In this document: positions 33,224 through 41,367 of the stretch, piece after piece
Position numbering within the stretch: position 1 is the stretch's first letter
Layout: the number at the start of each line of letters is the position of its first letter
DNA from: Akkermansia sp.
GTDB taxonomy: Bacteria; Verrucomicrobiota; Verrucomicrobiia; Verrucomicrobiales; Akkermansiaceae
Direction of reading: 5' to 3'
Assembly (NCBI GenBank): GCA_017435365.1
Contig: JAFSFD010000002.1
Location: 1-64,000 of the forward strand
Length of the DNA stretch: 64,000 nucleotides
Translations under genes and position numbers: made by a program
Notes under the pieces: model-generated
What the model was told of the DNA's origin: nothing
Databases searched by the model: none
The model's input: only the letters and a program-made list of their open reading frames with translations

Positions 33224-35470
33224 ATGAAATTACGAGCATTTGCATTATGTTTGCTGCTGGCGGCGGGTCAACTGACCGGCGCCGCAGAGAAGCCCAACAT
33301 CCTCCTGGTGCTGGTGGATGATATGGGCTGGGGAGATTTGAATATCAACGTCCCCGCCACCTGTGCGGATGGCACGGTGCGCCCGCCGGCCATCAACACG
33401 CCGAGCCTGGCAAAAATGGCACAGCGCGGTGTGCAGCTGCGGCGGCACTACACGGCGGCCCCGGTGTGCGCACCGGCGCGAGCTTCACTTTTCGGCGGCA
33501 CGCACCAGGGCCACAGCGAGGTAATCCGCAACAACAGCTTTGACGCCGCCCTGGAAAACAGCCACACGCTGGCCAGCGTGCTGCGCGAAGCCGGGTATAC
33601 CACCGCACTCATCGGCAAATGGGGCATAGGCGGCGGCATGGAAAGCGGTGGCACCCCCACCACTGCAGCAGCCTGGCCTACCCTGCGCGGTTTCGACTAC
33701 TTCTTCGGCTATAATAACCACCTGGCCGGCCACCGCCACTATGCCAAGGAGGAAAGCAACGCCGACCCGGAAACCGGCATGAACGCCATCTGGGATGGCG
33801 ATAAACTCATCACCCCCGATCTGGACACCTGCTACAGCACGGATCTTTTCACCGCCCGCGGTAAGAAGTGGATTACAGACCATGTGAAGACGGAGCCGTC
33901 CAGGCCCTTCTTCCTGGCGCTCACGCTGATTGCCCCGCACGCCCGACTGGCTATCCCGAGTGCGCCGTACCCGGCGGGTGGCGGCCTGAATGGCGGTCTG
34001 CAGTGGCTGGGCAAGCCCGGCAAAATGATTAACACGGCCTATGGTAAATGGGACAGTTACATTCACCCCGAATACCGCAACAACGCAGGGTGGAAAAAAT
34101 ATGCGACCGCCCGTTTCGGTGGTGGTGCTCAGCGGGCCATTCAATCTGCCCAGCGCCACGCAACCATGATTACCCGCATAGACGAGGCCATGGGTGACCT
34201 GCTGCAACTGCTGCAGGATCTCAAGATTGCAGACAATACCTTTGTCGTATTCACCAGCGACAACGGCCCCCACGATGAGCCCGGTGCCGTCTGGGGCAGC
34301 CATGAGCACCCGGCTCCGACTCAGAATCCGGCATTCTTCCGCAGCTACGGCCCCATGGACGGCATCAAGCGCGACCTGTGGGAGGGCGGTCTCCGCGTAC
34401 CCTGCCTGGTATATGCCCCCGGCATCATCAAGAAAAACCACAACAGTAATTTCCCGAGCCAATTTCACGACTGGATGGCCACCTTTGCCGACCTCGCCGG
34501 TGTGCCCAAGCCCATGCGCTGCGATGGCGTCTCCCTGCTGCCCACACTGAAGGGGAATGATGCAGCCCAGAAAGATGGCGTGGTGTACTCCGAATACAAT
34601 TTCGGCGGGGGCATGGCCCAGTACCAGGACTACGCCCCGAACAAGAAAGGCCGCGCCCGCGGTGAGCAGCAGGCCATCGTGTTCCGCGCAGAGGATGGTC
34701 GTTACCTGAAGGCTATCCGCACGAACATCAAGAGCGCAAATGATGATTTCGAGGTGTACGACGTAGCCGCAGACAGCCACGAAAGCACGAACATAGCCGA
34801 CCAGTTCCCCGGCATTCAGGAAAAACTGAAGGCGGCGGTGCTGCACACCCGCCGCGCCTATGACTACGCACGGGATCCCGCCGCCGGTCGCCGCAACAAT
34901 GGATGCGGTGGGTTCCGGCACTATGATATGACCCTGGTGCCCGCCAGCACCCCCGGCGAGACAAAGCCCGGCCTGGAGATGCGCCGCGTGAGTGCCACCT
35001 GCCCCTGGGTGCCGGAGTTTGACACCCTGCCTGCCGCTGCCCAGGCCACCACCGCCACCGTGGCTGACCCCGCCGCCGAGCAGCTGCCGGCCGGCAGCAT
35101 CACGGAGTACAAGGGCTACATTAACGTGCCGGCCGATGGTAACCACTGGCACTTCTACCTCACCCTGAGCGACGTGCCCGGCACGAAAGCCTACATCAAG
35201 CTGCACAACTTCCAACTGGTGGATGCCGACTTCAACTACACCCCTGGCAGCACGGTGAATGAATCCTCCGCCATCAACACGGATGAGGCTATCGCTGCAA
35301 AAACCGGCAAAAAGGGTATTCCCCTGAAAGCCGGCAAACACGCCATCACCATCACTGTAGTGCAAGGCCCCACCGCCCCCGGTACTTTCAAGCTGGAGTG
35401 GAACCGCGGCCCGGTGGATGGCCACCAGACGCCGCTGCAACCAGTGCCGGCCGATGCGTACAGCCACTGA
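33224..35470 (+). CDS. Secreted sulfatase (formylglycine-dependent) with C-terminal accessory domain
   Basis: The 748-residue product has a signal peptide (MKLRAFALCLLLAAGQLTGA), then a sulfatase domain starting KPNILLVLVDDMGWGD with metal-binding aspartates. The nucleophile signature VCAPARASL has Cys82 as the residue to be converted to formylglycine (CxPxR). Further landmarks are LIGKWGIGG and VVFTSDNGPH. Residues about 610-748 form a beta-rich extension (GYINVPADGNHWHFYLTLSD; KAGKHAITITVVQGP) that resembles a PA14-like carbohydrate-binding module. Such enzymes remove sulfate from mucin or glycosaminoglycans, which would fit a gut mucus dweller. The sugar specificity and linkage are unknown. 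Confidence 0.9.
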   Translation: MKLRAFALCLLLAAGQLTGAAEKPNILLVLVDDMGWGDLNINVPATCADGTVRPPAINTPSLAKMAQRGVQLRRHYTAAPVCAPARASLFGGTHQGHSEVIRNNSFDAALENSHTLASVLREAGYTTALIGKWGIGGGMESGGTPTTAAAWPTLRGFDYFFGYNNHLAGHRHYAKEESNADPETGMNAIWDGDKLITPDLDTCYSTDLFTARGKKWITDHVKTEPSRPFFLALTLIAPHARLAIPSAPYPAGGGLNGGLQWLGKPGKMINTAYGKWDSYIHPEYRNNAGWKKYATARFGGGAQRAIQSAQRHATMITRIDEAMGDLLQLLQDLKIADNTFVVFTSDNGPHDEPGAVWGSHEHPAPTQNPAFFRSYGPMDGIKRDLWEGGLRVPCLVYAPGIIKKNHNSNFPSQFHDWMATFADLAGVPKPMRCDGVSLLPTLKGNDAAQKDGVVYSEYNFGGGMAQYQDYAPNKKGRARGEQQAIVFRAEDGRYLKAIRTNIKSANDDFEVYDVAADSHESTNIADQFPGIQEKLKAAVLHTRRAYDYARDPAAGRRNNGCGGFRHYDMTLVPASTPGETKPGLEMRRVSATCPWVPEFDTLPAAAQATTATVADPAAEQLPAGSITEYKGYINVPADGNHWHFYLTLSDVPGTKAYIKLHNFQLVDADFNYTPGSTVNESSAINTDEAIAAKTGKKGIPLKAGKHAITITVVQGPTAPGTFKLEWNRGPVDGHQTPLQPVPADAYSH

Positions 35471-35476
35471 ATATTT

Positions 35477-35512
35477 CACCGGAAAGCCGTCCACCCGGGC
35501 GGCTTTCCGGTG
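35477..35512 (+). terminator. Strong hairpin after sulfatase gene
   Basis: CACCGGAAAGCCG (35477-35489) pairs with CGGCTTTCCGGTG (35500-35512). No T-run follows directly, so it may act as a 3' stabiliser or a weak terminator. Confidence 0.6.
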
Positions 35513-35575
35513 TACACACAGAACCGCCCCGCCACCCTTTTTTATACTATTTTAGTCCATATTGCGATTTTGTAC

Positions 35576-35603
35576 TTGCCAAAGTCAATTTTCCATGTAT
35601 AAT
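35576..35603 (+). promoter_or_regulatory. Promoter for tRNA-Pro
   Basis: TTGCCA (35576-35581) and a consensus TATAAT (35598-35603) are separated by 16 bp, 18 bp before the tRNA 5' end. Confidence 0.75.
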
Positions 35604-35621
35604 TGCTCCGGCTTTAAGCAG

Positions 35622-35695
<74 letters not shown>

Positions 35696-35866
35696 TTTTT
35701 CTTTTCCGGCACATGCCGGCGCCGCTCAGGCAGCGGCAGCGCAGCGGAGATTGGTCTCCGCCGTGGCGCGATGGAAGGTTGGAATATTGCTCACCCTGTT
35801 CCTGCACCAGGCTCCATGAGACCGCCTTCCACCCCGTGATTTTTTTCACTCCCATACATCACATAT
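35696..35866. other. 171-bp intergenic stretch with small hairpins
   Basis: After a T-rich stretch that may terminate tRNA-Pro, two short hairpins are visible (CCGGC/GCCGG near 35706-35719 and GCGGAGA/TCTCCGC at 35744-35761). No gene is supported. A promoter for yebC was not recognised. Confidence 0.4.
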
Positions 35867-36619
35867 ATGTCCGGTCATAATAAATGGTCCAAGATTAAGT
35901 TCACGAAGGCAGCAGCCGACGCGAAGAAAGGCAAGATATTCGCCCGTTTCTCCAAGGAAATCACCCTGGCAGCCAAGAGCGGCGGCGGCGATATAGACAC
36001 CAACCCGCGTCTGCGCACGGCTATCGAAGGCGCCAAGGCCGCCTCCATGCCCAAGGACAACATCGACCGCGCTGTGAAGAAGGGCACCGGCGAGCTGCAG
36101 GGCGAAGCCATCCAGGAAGTGACCTACGAGGGCTACGGCCCCGAGGGCACCGCCATCATCGTGGAAGTGGCCACGGACAACACCAACCGCTGCTCCTCCG
36201 AAATCCGCACCATTTTCTCCAAGAACGGCGGCAACATGGGCACCCCCGGCTCCGTTTCCTACCAATTCGACCGCAAGGGCGAGGTGCGCATCATCGATGC
36301 CACGCTCGATGAAGACAGCGCCATGGAGCTTGCCATGGACTGCGGCGCTGATGAGTTCGAAGCCGGCGATGAGGAAGGCGAGTGGGTATTCACCTGCGGC
36401 CCGACCGACCTGGGCACCGTTTCCGAGGCCCTGGGGGCAGCCGGCAAGAACGTGACCGGCATGAAGCTGGTTTCCGTGCCCCAGAACCCCACGGTTATCT
36501 CCGATGTGGCCGTAGCCCGCAAGGTCATGAAGCTCTATGACCTGCTCGACGACTACGACGACACGATGAACGTGTTTGCCAACTTCGAAATTGACGAAGC
36601 TGTGCTCGAGCAGCTTTGA
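35867..36619 (+). CDS. yebC: YebC/TACO1-family protein
   Basis: The 250-residue product is a full YebC-type protein: MSGHNKWSKIKFTKAAADAKKGKIFARF at the start, then NPRLRTAIEGAKAASMPKDNIDRAV, EGYGPEGTAIIVEV, NRCSSEIRTIFSKNGG and the C-terminal ALGAAGKN/MKLYDLLDDYDDT. Members were first described as DNA-binding regulators. More recent work assigns some YebC/TACO1 proteins a role in translation of proline-rich stretches; both roles are known from the family, not shown here. It precedes rho by 87 bp on the same strand. Confidence 0.95.
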   Translation: MSGHNKWSKIKFTKAAADAKKGKIFARFSKEITLAAKSGGGDIDTNPRLRTAIEGAKAASMPKDNIDRAVKKGTGELQGEAIQEVTYEGYGPEGTAIIVEVATDNTNRCSSEIRTIFSKNGGNMGTPGSVSYQFDRKGEVRIIDATLDEDSAMELAMDCGADEFEAGDEEGEWVFTCGPTDLGTVSEALGAAGKNVTGMKLVSVPQNPTVISDVAVARKVMKLYDLLDDYDDTMNVFANFEIDEAVLEQL

Positions 36620-36706
36620 TAATTGATAAAATTCCCCTGGGCAGGCGGTAATCTTTGAACCGCCTGCCCGCTTTGCCAAATCTCGGCTATTCTGTTTTCT
36701 GAGGCT

Positions 36707-38059
36707 ATGAGCGCACCTGAAGAAAAACAAAACACCCAGCGGCAGCAGCGCAACAACCAGCGCCGCCATTTCATCCGCAAGCCACGCCAGCAGGGTGAGC
36801 ACAACAAGACCGCCCAGGGCGAATCCCAGGGTGGCGGAAACGTGCGCCGCGAGTCTTTCAACCGCAACAAGCCGCAACACAAGAAAAACAAGCAGAATAA
36901 CCAGCAGCAGCCCCAGCAGCAAAGCCGGGCTTTCGTGCCCGTGGGCGAGCCGGAAAGCATCACCGGCATACTGGAAATCACCGCCAAGGGCTTCGGCTTC
37001 ATCCGCACGGCGGATAATGATTGGGCGCCCTCAGACTCCGCCATCTATGTGCCGGCGGATATCATCACCGAGCTGCGGCTGCGCCCCTTTGTGCAGCTCA
37101 CCGGCATGGCGCAGAAGTACGAGCGCGGTCACCAGCTCGTCTCCGTGCAGAAAGTGAACGGCATGGAACCCGCAGAAGCCGCCGCCTGCCCCCACTTTGA
37201 AGACCTGAAGGCGGTGAACCCGACCCACCGGCTCTCTTTCGAGACCACCCCATCCCGCTTCACCACCCGCACCATGGACCTCATGGCCCCGGTGGCCCGC
37301 GGCCAGCGAGGTCTGATTGTGGCCCCGCCCCGCACCGGCAAGACCACCCTGCTCATGCACATTGCCGAGGGGGCCATGGAAAACTACGGTGAGGACCTGC
37401 ACCTCATGGTGCTACTCGTGGACGAACGCCCGGAAGAAGTGACCGAATTCAAACGCGCCCTGCCCGGTGCGGAAATCTTTGCCTCCAGCAATGACAGCGG
37501 CGTGCGCGAACACTGCCGCATGGCCGAAATGGCCATAGAACGCGCCAAGCGCCTCGTGGAAGCCGGACGCCACGTCCTCATCCTGCTGGACTCCATCACC
37601 CGCCTCGCCCGCGCCTACAACAACGCCGAGCGCGGCAGCGGCCGCACCATGAGCGGCGGTATCGATGCCCGCGCCCTGGAAACACCCCGCCGCCTTTTTG
37701 CCGCAGCCCGCAACACCCGCGGCGCCGGCTCCCTCACCATCCTGGCCACAGCGCTGGTGGAAACCAACAGCCGCATGGATGAACTCATCTTCCAGGAATT
37801 CAAGGGCACGGGCAACATGGAACTGGTGCTCAACCGCCGCATTGCGGAGATGTACATCTACCCCGCCGTGGATATCCTGAAGAGCGGCACCCGCCGCGAG
37901 GAACTCATTCTCCCCGAACTCTGGCTGGAAAAAGTGCGACTCATCCGCCGCGGCCTGGCCAACCACAAGCCCACCGAGGCCATGGAGCGCCTGCTTTTCT
38001 TCCTGAAACGCTGCCACACCAACGCGCAGCTCATGCAGGACCTCAAATCACAGCGATAA
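36707..38059 (+). CDS. rho: Transcription termination factor Rho with a disordered N-terminus
   Basis: Rho is a hexameric RNA-dependent helicase that ends transcription. The 450-residue product has the RNA-binding cold-shock-like domain (ITGILEITAKGFGFIRT, about residues 84-100), Walker A PPRTGKTTLLM (about 206-216), LLVDERPEEVTEF, the Q-loop/R-loop regions and the C-terminal EAMERLLFFLKRCHTNAQLM. The usual N-terminal helical Rho_N bundle is replaced by about 77 basic, Gln/Asn-rich, low-complexity residues. Rho proteins in several gut Bacteroidota also carry disordered inserts. The last 50 bases of the gene are duplicated at 40478-40527. Confidence 0.97.
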   Translation: MSAPEEKQNTQRQQRNNQRRHFIRKPRQQGEHNKTAQGESQGGGNVRRESFNRNKPQHKKNKQNNQQQPQQQSRAFVPVGEPESITGILEITAKGFGFIRTADNDWAPSDSAIYVPADIITELRLRPFVQLTGMAQKYERGHQLVSVQKVNGMEPAEAAACPHFEDLKAVNPTHRLSFETTPSRFTTRTMDLMAPVARGQRGLIVAPPRTGKTTLLMHIAEGAMENYGEDLHLMVLLVDERPEEVTEFKRALPGAEIFASSNDSGVREHCRMAEMAIERAKRLVEAGRHVLILLDSITRLARAYNNAERGSGRTMSGGIDARALETPRRLFAAARNTRGAGSLTILATALVETNSRMDELIFQEFKGTGNMELVLNRRIAEMYIYPAVDILKSGTRREELILPELWLEKVRLIRRGLANHKPTEAMERLLFFLKRCHTNAQLMQDLKSQR

Positions 38060-38060
38060 G
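38011..38060 (+). repeat. Direct repeat, left copy (rho 3' end, possible att site)
   Basis: These 50 bases, ending with the rho stop codon and the G after it, are identical to 40478-40527. Together the two copies bracket a 2.4-kb segment with an AAA ATPase and an hsdR remnant. Confidence 0.85.
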
Positions 38061-38066
38061 CACGCA

Positions 38067-38097
38067 AGCCGCAGTTTCAACTGCGGTTCCTTTTTTT
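38067..38097 (+). terminator. rho terminator
   Basis: AGCCGCAGT (38067-38075) pairs with ACTGCGGTT (38080-38088) around TTCA, followed by CC and seven T. A near-identical hairpin follows the duplicate rho tail at 40537-40566. Confidence 0.85.
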
Positions 38098-38184
38098 GCC
38101 GGAGCCACCTCATAATCGTCAAACGGGAACTTCTAAAAAGTTGCGAAGGTAAGAGCGTTGGTTATTGCTCCGGCAATTAACACC

Positions 38185-39600
38185 TTATGATGCGCCGAGC
38201 AGGTAGCAGAGTGCAGGAGCAGGAATGCGAATGAGACGGGAACCGGAATCGGTCAGGGTGATCCCGTAATCGCGGAGGTCTTTGCTGGCAACGAATGCGC
38301 CGATGCAGTTTTTATCCGCAGATTGGGCAAGAATGGCATCCAGAGAGGAGACGGGGGAATGGCTGCGATATTTGACCTCGCAAAGCAGGTTGGTTCCAGA
38401 GGGAAGAGAGACAACGATATCTATTTCCTTGTTGCTGCTCAGGCGCATGTAGCCCACGTGAGCATGGGAGGAGAATGCACAGGCAAAGTGCTTATAAACC
38501 GTTGTTTCAACCATGATTCCCAGGTCTGCCGGATTCAGCAGAGGATTTTCAATCATCAGGCAGGCGTTGCGGAGAGCGGCATCAGCAATGTAGATTTTAG
38601 GTCTTGCAGCAAGTCCACGCTTGCCGATGGTATGGTAGTCGTGGCTGATGTAGAGCAGATTGGCATCCCTCAGATAATCGATGTAACGCATCAGAGTGGG
38701 TTTGGAGACACCATCCAGCTCGCTGCATATGCTTGTGAAACTGATGAGATTGCCGGTGTGGAAACACAGGTATAAGAAAATCTTTTCCAGTTGCAGAGAG
38801 TTACGCACATCGAACAGTGCAGGCACGTCGCGTTTCAGCACTTTATCGACCACGTCTTCCCGGAGCACGCGTTGTGCTTCTGCAGTATCCTGCACCTGCA
38901 TCAACTCCGGGAACCCCCCGACCTGTAAGTAGCGATTCCAGTAGGGGGCAAGATTGTTGAATTGCAGCATGAGGTGATTGAAGTCCTTTGCTTCCATGCC
39001 GGCAATTTCGGGCAAACGTGGCAGTTCGCCGTGGCATGCTTCTACGCCCTGCATGTGGCAGTATTCGTTGAAGGTCATCGTCGGCATTCGGAATACCCGC
39101 CAGCGACCTACGCCGCTGTCAGACGCACCCTTTTCAATAGCCGGACTTGCAGAACCGGTCGCCACCAGTCGCAAGTCCTGGTGCATATCGTACAAGGTCT
39201 TAACCCAGAGCGACCAGGATTCAGCGTATTGCACCTCATCGAGAAAGAAGAAATAGGGGCCCTGGTGGGGTACGTATTCCTCGTAGGCCTGAATGACCCG
39301 GTCGATGCCACAAAGCTTGAAAATAGGATTATCAAAAGTGAGGTAGAGGATATTACTGGGCGGCACCCCCCTGGAAAGCAACTCAACAATTAATTGCTTC
39401 ATAACGGTTGTCTTACCCACGCGCCTGGCCCCGCTCAGCACGGCAAAGCGGCGCAGCTCCGCACTGCAAATGGTGCGCAGTGTATCATGGTACGCCTCTC
39501 TGTGCATGGTCGGCAACTTCTCGCTGACCTGCCCGTTTTTCCACCAGGGGTTATATTGCTCCAGAAGGCTGTAGATGCGGGGACTGTCGAAAATTGTCAT
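38185..39600 (-). CDS. AAA ATPase with DUF4143 (AAA_14 family)
   Basis: The 471-residue protein has Walker A GARRVGKTT (residues 57-65), Walker B PYFFFLDEVQY (about 114-124), the sensor VATGSASPAI and a C-terminal DUF4143 domain ending with a nuclease-like strand pattern EIDIVVSLPS/LLCEVKYR. The family is widespread in accessory DNA and its function is unsettled; relation to archaeal-type ATPases is known. Unlike most genes here it has a strong Shine-Dalgarno (AAGGAG, 8 bases before the ATG) and a near-consensus promoter. It lies between two copies of the rho tail, so it looks horizontally acquired. Confidence 0.88.
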   Translation of the reverse strand: MTIFDSPRIYSLLEQYNPWWKNGQVSEKLPTMHREAYHDTLRTICSAELRRFAVLSGARRVGKTTVMKQLIVELLSRGVPPSNILYLTFDNPIFKLCGIDRVIQAYEEYVPHQGPYFFFLDEVQYAESWSLWVKTLYDMHQDLRLVATGSASPAIEKGASDSGVGRWRVFRMPTMTFNEYCHMQGVEACHGELPRLPEIAGMEAKDFNHLMLQFNNLAPYWNRYLQVGGFPELMQVQDTAEAQRVLREDVVDKVLKRDVPALFDVRNSLQLEKIFLYLCFHTGNLISFTSICSELDGVSKPTLMRYIDYLRDANLLYISHDYHTIGKRGLAARPKIYIADAALRNACLMIENPLLNPADLGIMVETTVYKHFACAFSSHAHVGYMRLSSNKEIDIVVSLPSGTNLLCEVKYRSHSPVSSLDAILAQSADKNCIGAFVASKDLRDYGITLTDSGSRLIRIPAPALCYLLGAS

Positions 39601-39622
39601 ATCCTACTCCTTACCTGATGAA

Positions 39623-39651
39623 AGTATAACGCGCAGGCAATCAGAGGTCAA
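39623..39651 (-). promoter_or_regulatory. Promoter for AAA ATPase gene
   Basis: On the - strand TTGACC (39651-39646) and TATACT (39628-39623) are 17 bp apart, just upstream of the AAGGAG ribosome-binding site and the ATG at 39600. Confidence 0.7.
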
Positions 39652-39818
39652 GCATATTTGTAAAATACATTTTCCAATCTCAGACATTAGTTAAAAATCG
39701 TATTTTCTTATTCACATTTTTGTTGAAATTCGAATATTTTGCGACGAGAAGAGCATGAGGAAGAGAGAAAAAAAATCTGTTACCATGGAGTCCCCCATAT
39801 CTTAACGATGACAAAACG
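39652..39818. other. AT-rich stretch between ATPase promoter and hsdR remnant
   Basis: This stretch is strongly AT-rich compared with its surroundings and contains no gene that I can support. A short ATG-started frame at 39808 stops after four codons. It is probably the scar left where the rest of a restriction-modification cassette was lost. Confidence 0.45.
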
Positions 39819-40526
39819 GTGAAGAAGACTAATCCTTCATACAACAGCTACCTGGCAGATGCCGGGGTGAACGAGTTCGAGCATATCCGCGAACGCCTGC
39901 GCGACCTGATGAAGTACCTGCCCCACGAGTGCAGACGCTACGATACGAACTTCAGGGACGAGGTTATCTCCACCAGAATCGGCGAGCCTCTGCCCGGCGA
40001 CAACGTGCTGGAAACCTACCGGAGCATAGCGGAAAGTTTTCTGAAGAAGCACCAGGATAGCGGCGTCATCGGCAAATTGAAGCGGAACATCCCCCTCTCC
40101 GCCGAGGACCTGGAGGAACTGAAGCGCATACTCTGGCAGGAAATCGGCTCGAAGGATGCTTATGAGAAGGAATTTGCCCAGAAGCCGCGGGGAGAATTCG
40201 TGCGCGAGATTGTGGGGCTGGATATGGCCGCCGCCAAGGCAGCCTTTGCCCGCTTCCTGGATTCCAACCAGCTGGACAGCCGCCAGATTTACTTTGTGAA
40301 CCAGGTGGTGGAGTACATCGTGCTCAACGGGCTCATGAAGGATTTCAGCGTGCTGCAAGCAGCCGCCCTTCAACAACCAGGGCAGTATCGTGGATATCTT
40401 CACAGACCTGAGCCTCTGGGCAGATATCCGCAAGACCATCGAGCAGATCAACGCCAACGCTCTGGTGGCCTGAAGTTCTGCCACACCAACGCGCAGCTCA
40501 TGCAGGACCTCAAATCACAGCGATAA
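39819..40526 (+). pseudogene. hsdR: Type I restriction enzyme HsdR, C-terminal remnant fused by frameshift to a rho tail
   Basis: Residues 1 to about 180 match the C-terminal domain of EcoEI-type HsdR: RERLRDLMKYLPHECRRYDT, IGKLKRNIPLSAEDLEELKR, EFVREIVGLDMAAAKAAFARF and IYFVNQVVEYIVLNGLM. The nuclease and helicase domains are missing, so it cannot cut DNA. Near 40360 the frame shifts by one base: continuing in the other frame gives PFNNQGSIVDIFTDLSL and then IEQINANALVA before a TGA at 40471-40473, which is the expected HsdR end. The frame that stays open instead reads into the duplicated rho tail and ends CHTNAQLMQDLKSQR. No hsdM or hsdS is present. Confidence 0.85.
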
Positions 40527-40527
40527 G
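40478..40527 (+). repeat. Direct repeat, right copy (rho 3' end, possible att site)
   Basis: This copy is identical over 50 bases to 38011-38060. It starts 4 bases after the original hsdR stop codon and is followed by a second copy of the rho-type terminator. Confidence 0.85.
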
Positions 40528-40536
40528 AAGAAAAAA

Positions 40537-40566
40537 AGCCGCAGTTTCAACTGCGGCTCCTTTTTT
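40537..40566. terminator. Duplicated rho-type terminator
   Basis: AGCCGCAGT (40537-40545) pairs with ACTGCGGCT (40550-40558), followed by CC and six T. On the - strand an A-run upstream makes it usable in both directions; the stop codon of the membrane-protein gene lies in its loop. Confidence 0.85.
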
Positions 40567-40960
40567 GAAAAGTGCGGACCAGCTTCGTGCCAAGCATGCT
40601 GAGCAGCACAACCGTAACCGCTGCGATGGGAGCCGATATCATGCCGAAAGCCCACATGATTTCGGCATCAGGCTCCAGACCTTGAGAGCAAATACCTGCA
40701 ATGACACATGAAAACCAGGCCAGGCATCCCATGCTCATAACCAGGGTGACCAGCGATTCCATGGGCAGTTTATCGCGACTCCAGGGCCAGGCAATCAGGA
40801 AGACAAAAAGCGCCGGGAGCAGCGCCAGTACGACCATGCTCAGGAACATCTCCCAGATATTCAGAGCCGTTCCTGCCAGCATGCAGGTGCCGGCCACTGC
40901 ATGCAACACAGCTGCTACAGCAAACAGCTTACGCGCATTATTTATTGCCGGCGTTTTCAT
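40547..40960 (-). CDS. Small 4-TM membrane protein (paralogue pair, second gene)
   Basis: The 137-residue protein has four hydrophobic segments (LFAVAAVLHAVAGTCMLAG; FLSMVVLALLPALFVFLIAW; LVMSMGCLAWFSCVIAG; MISAPIAAVTVVLLSML). The layout and the motif LPALFVFLIAWPW resemble APAMVVFLLVCPW in the next gene upstream, so the two look like tandem duplicates. Its start overlaps that gene's end by 23 bp. Its last codons (KRSRS) and stop are read from the duplicated rho-type terminator, so the original C-terminus may have been replaced when the island arrived. Function unknown. Confidence 0.6.
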   Translation of the reverse strand: MKTPAINNARKLFAVAAVLHAVAGTCMLAGTALNIWEMFLSMVVLALLPALFVFLIAWPWSRDKLPMESLVTLVMSMGCLAWFSCVIAGICSQGLEPDAEIMWAFGMISAPIAAVTVVLLSMLGTKLVRTFQKRSRS

Positions 40961-41366
40961 TTCCCTGACAGATACAGCGCGACAGGCTCAGAACACCCCA
41001 GCTGAGCACATACACTACGGCTACCAGCATCGCCACCACTGGCGCGACCATCATGCCCAGCCCCAGCGTCTCTTCAGCATCCCGGCGGCCAAAACTCACC
41101 TGCGAGATTTCACTGACCAGCATGGAGAAAACCGCCATCCCCGCCAGGCATGGCAGCAGGGAAATCCAGATTTCAGCAGGCAGGGAGTCTGCCCATTTCC
41201 TGTTCGCCAGCCATGGGCAGACCAGAAGGAAAACAACCATGGCCGGAGCCAGAGCAAGCACGCCGACAGCATGCATCACCTCCGGGTACTCCAGCGATGA
41301 TTCATGCAGGTGATACGTGTTGCAGCCCGCATACAGCAGGCTCAGCGATGCAAACACCTTGCGCAT
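40938..41366 (-). CDS. Small 4-TM membrane protein (paralogue pair, first gene)
   Basis: The 142-residue protein has four hydrophobic segments (including VMHAVGVLALAPAMVVFLLVCPW, WISLLPCLAGMAVFSMLVSEI and GMMVAPVVAMLVAVVYVLSWG) and resembles the following gene in order and spacing of segments. The ATG lies one base downstream of the lepA stop on the - strand, so lepA and the pair are probably one transcript. I recognise no family. Confidence 0.6.
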   Translation of the reverse strand: MRKVFASLSLLYAGCNTYHLHESSLEYPEVMHAVGVLALAPAMVVFLLVCPWLANRKWADSLPAEIWISLLPCLAGMAVFSMLVSEISQVSFGRRDAEETLGLGMMVAPVVAMLVAVVYVLSWGVLSLSRCICQGNENAGNK

Positions 41367-41367
41367 C

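Noticed and set aside
31035-35494. Long - strand open frames opposite the Ala/Pro-rich protein and the sulfatase
   Set aside because: Their translations are compositionally biased mirrors of the + strand genes, which have signal peptides, a membrane span or catalytic motifs.
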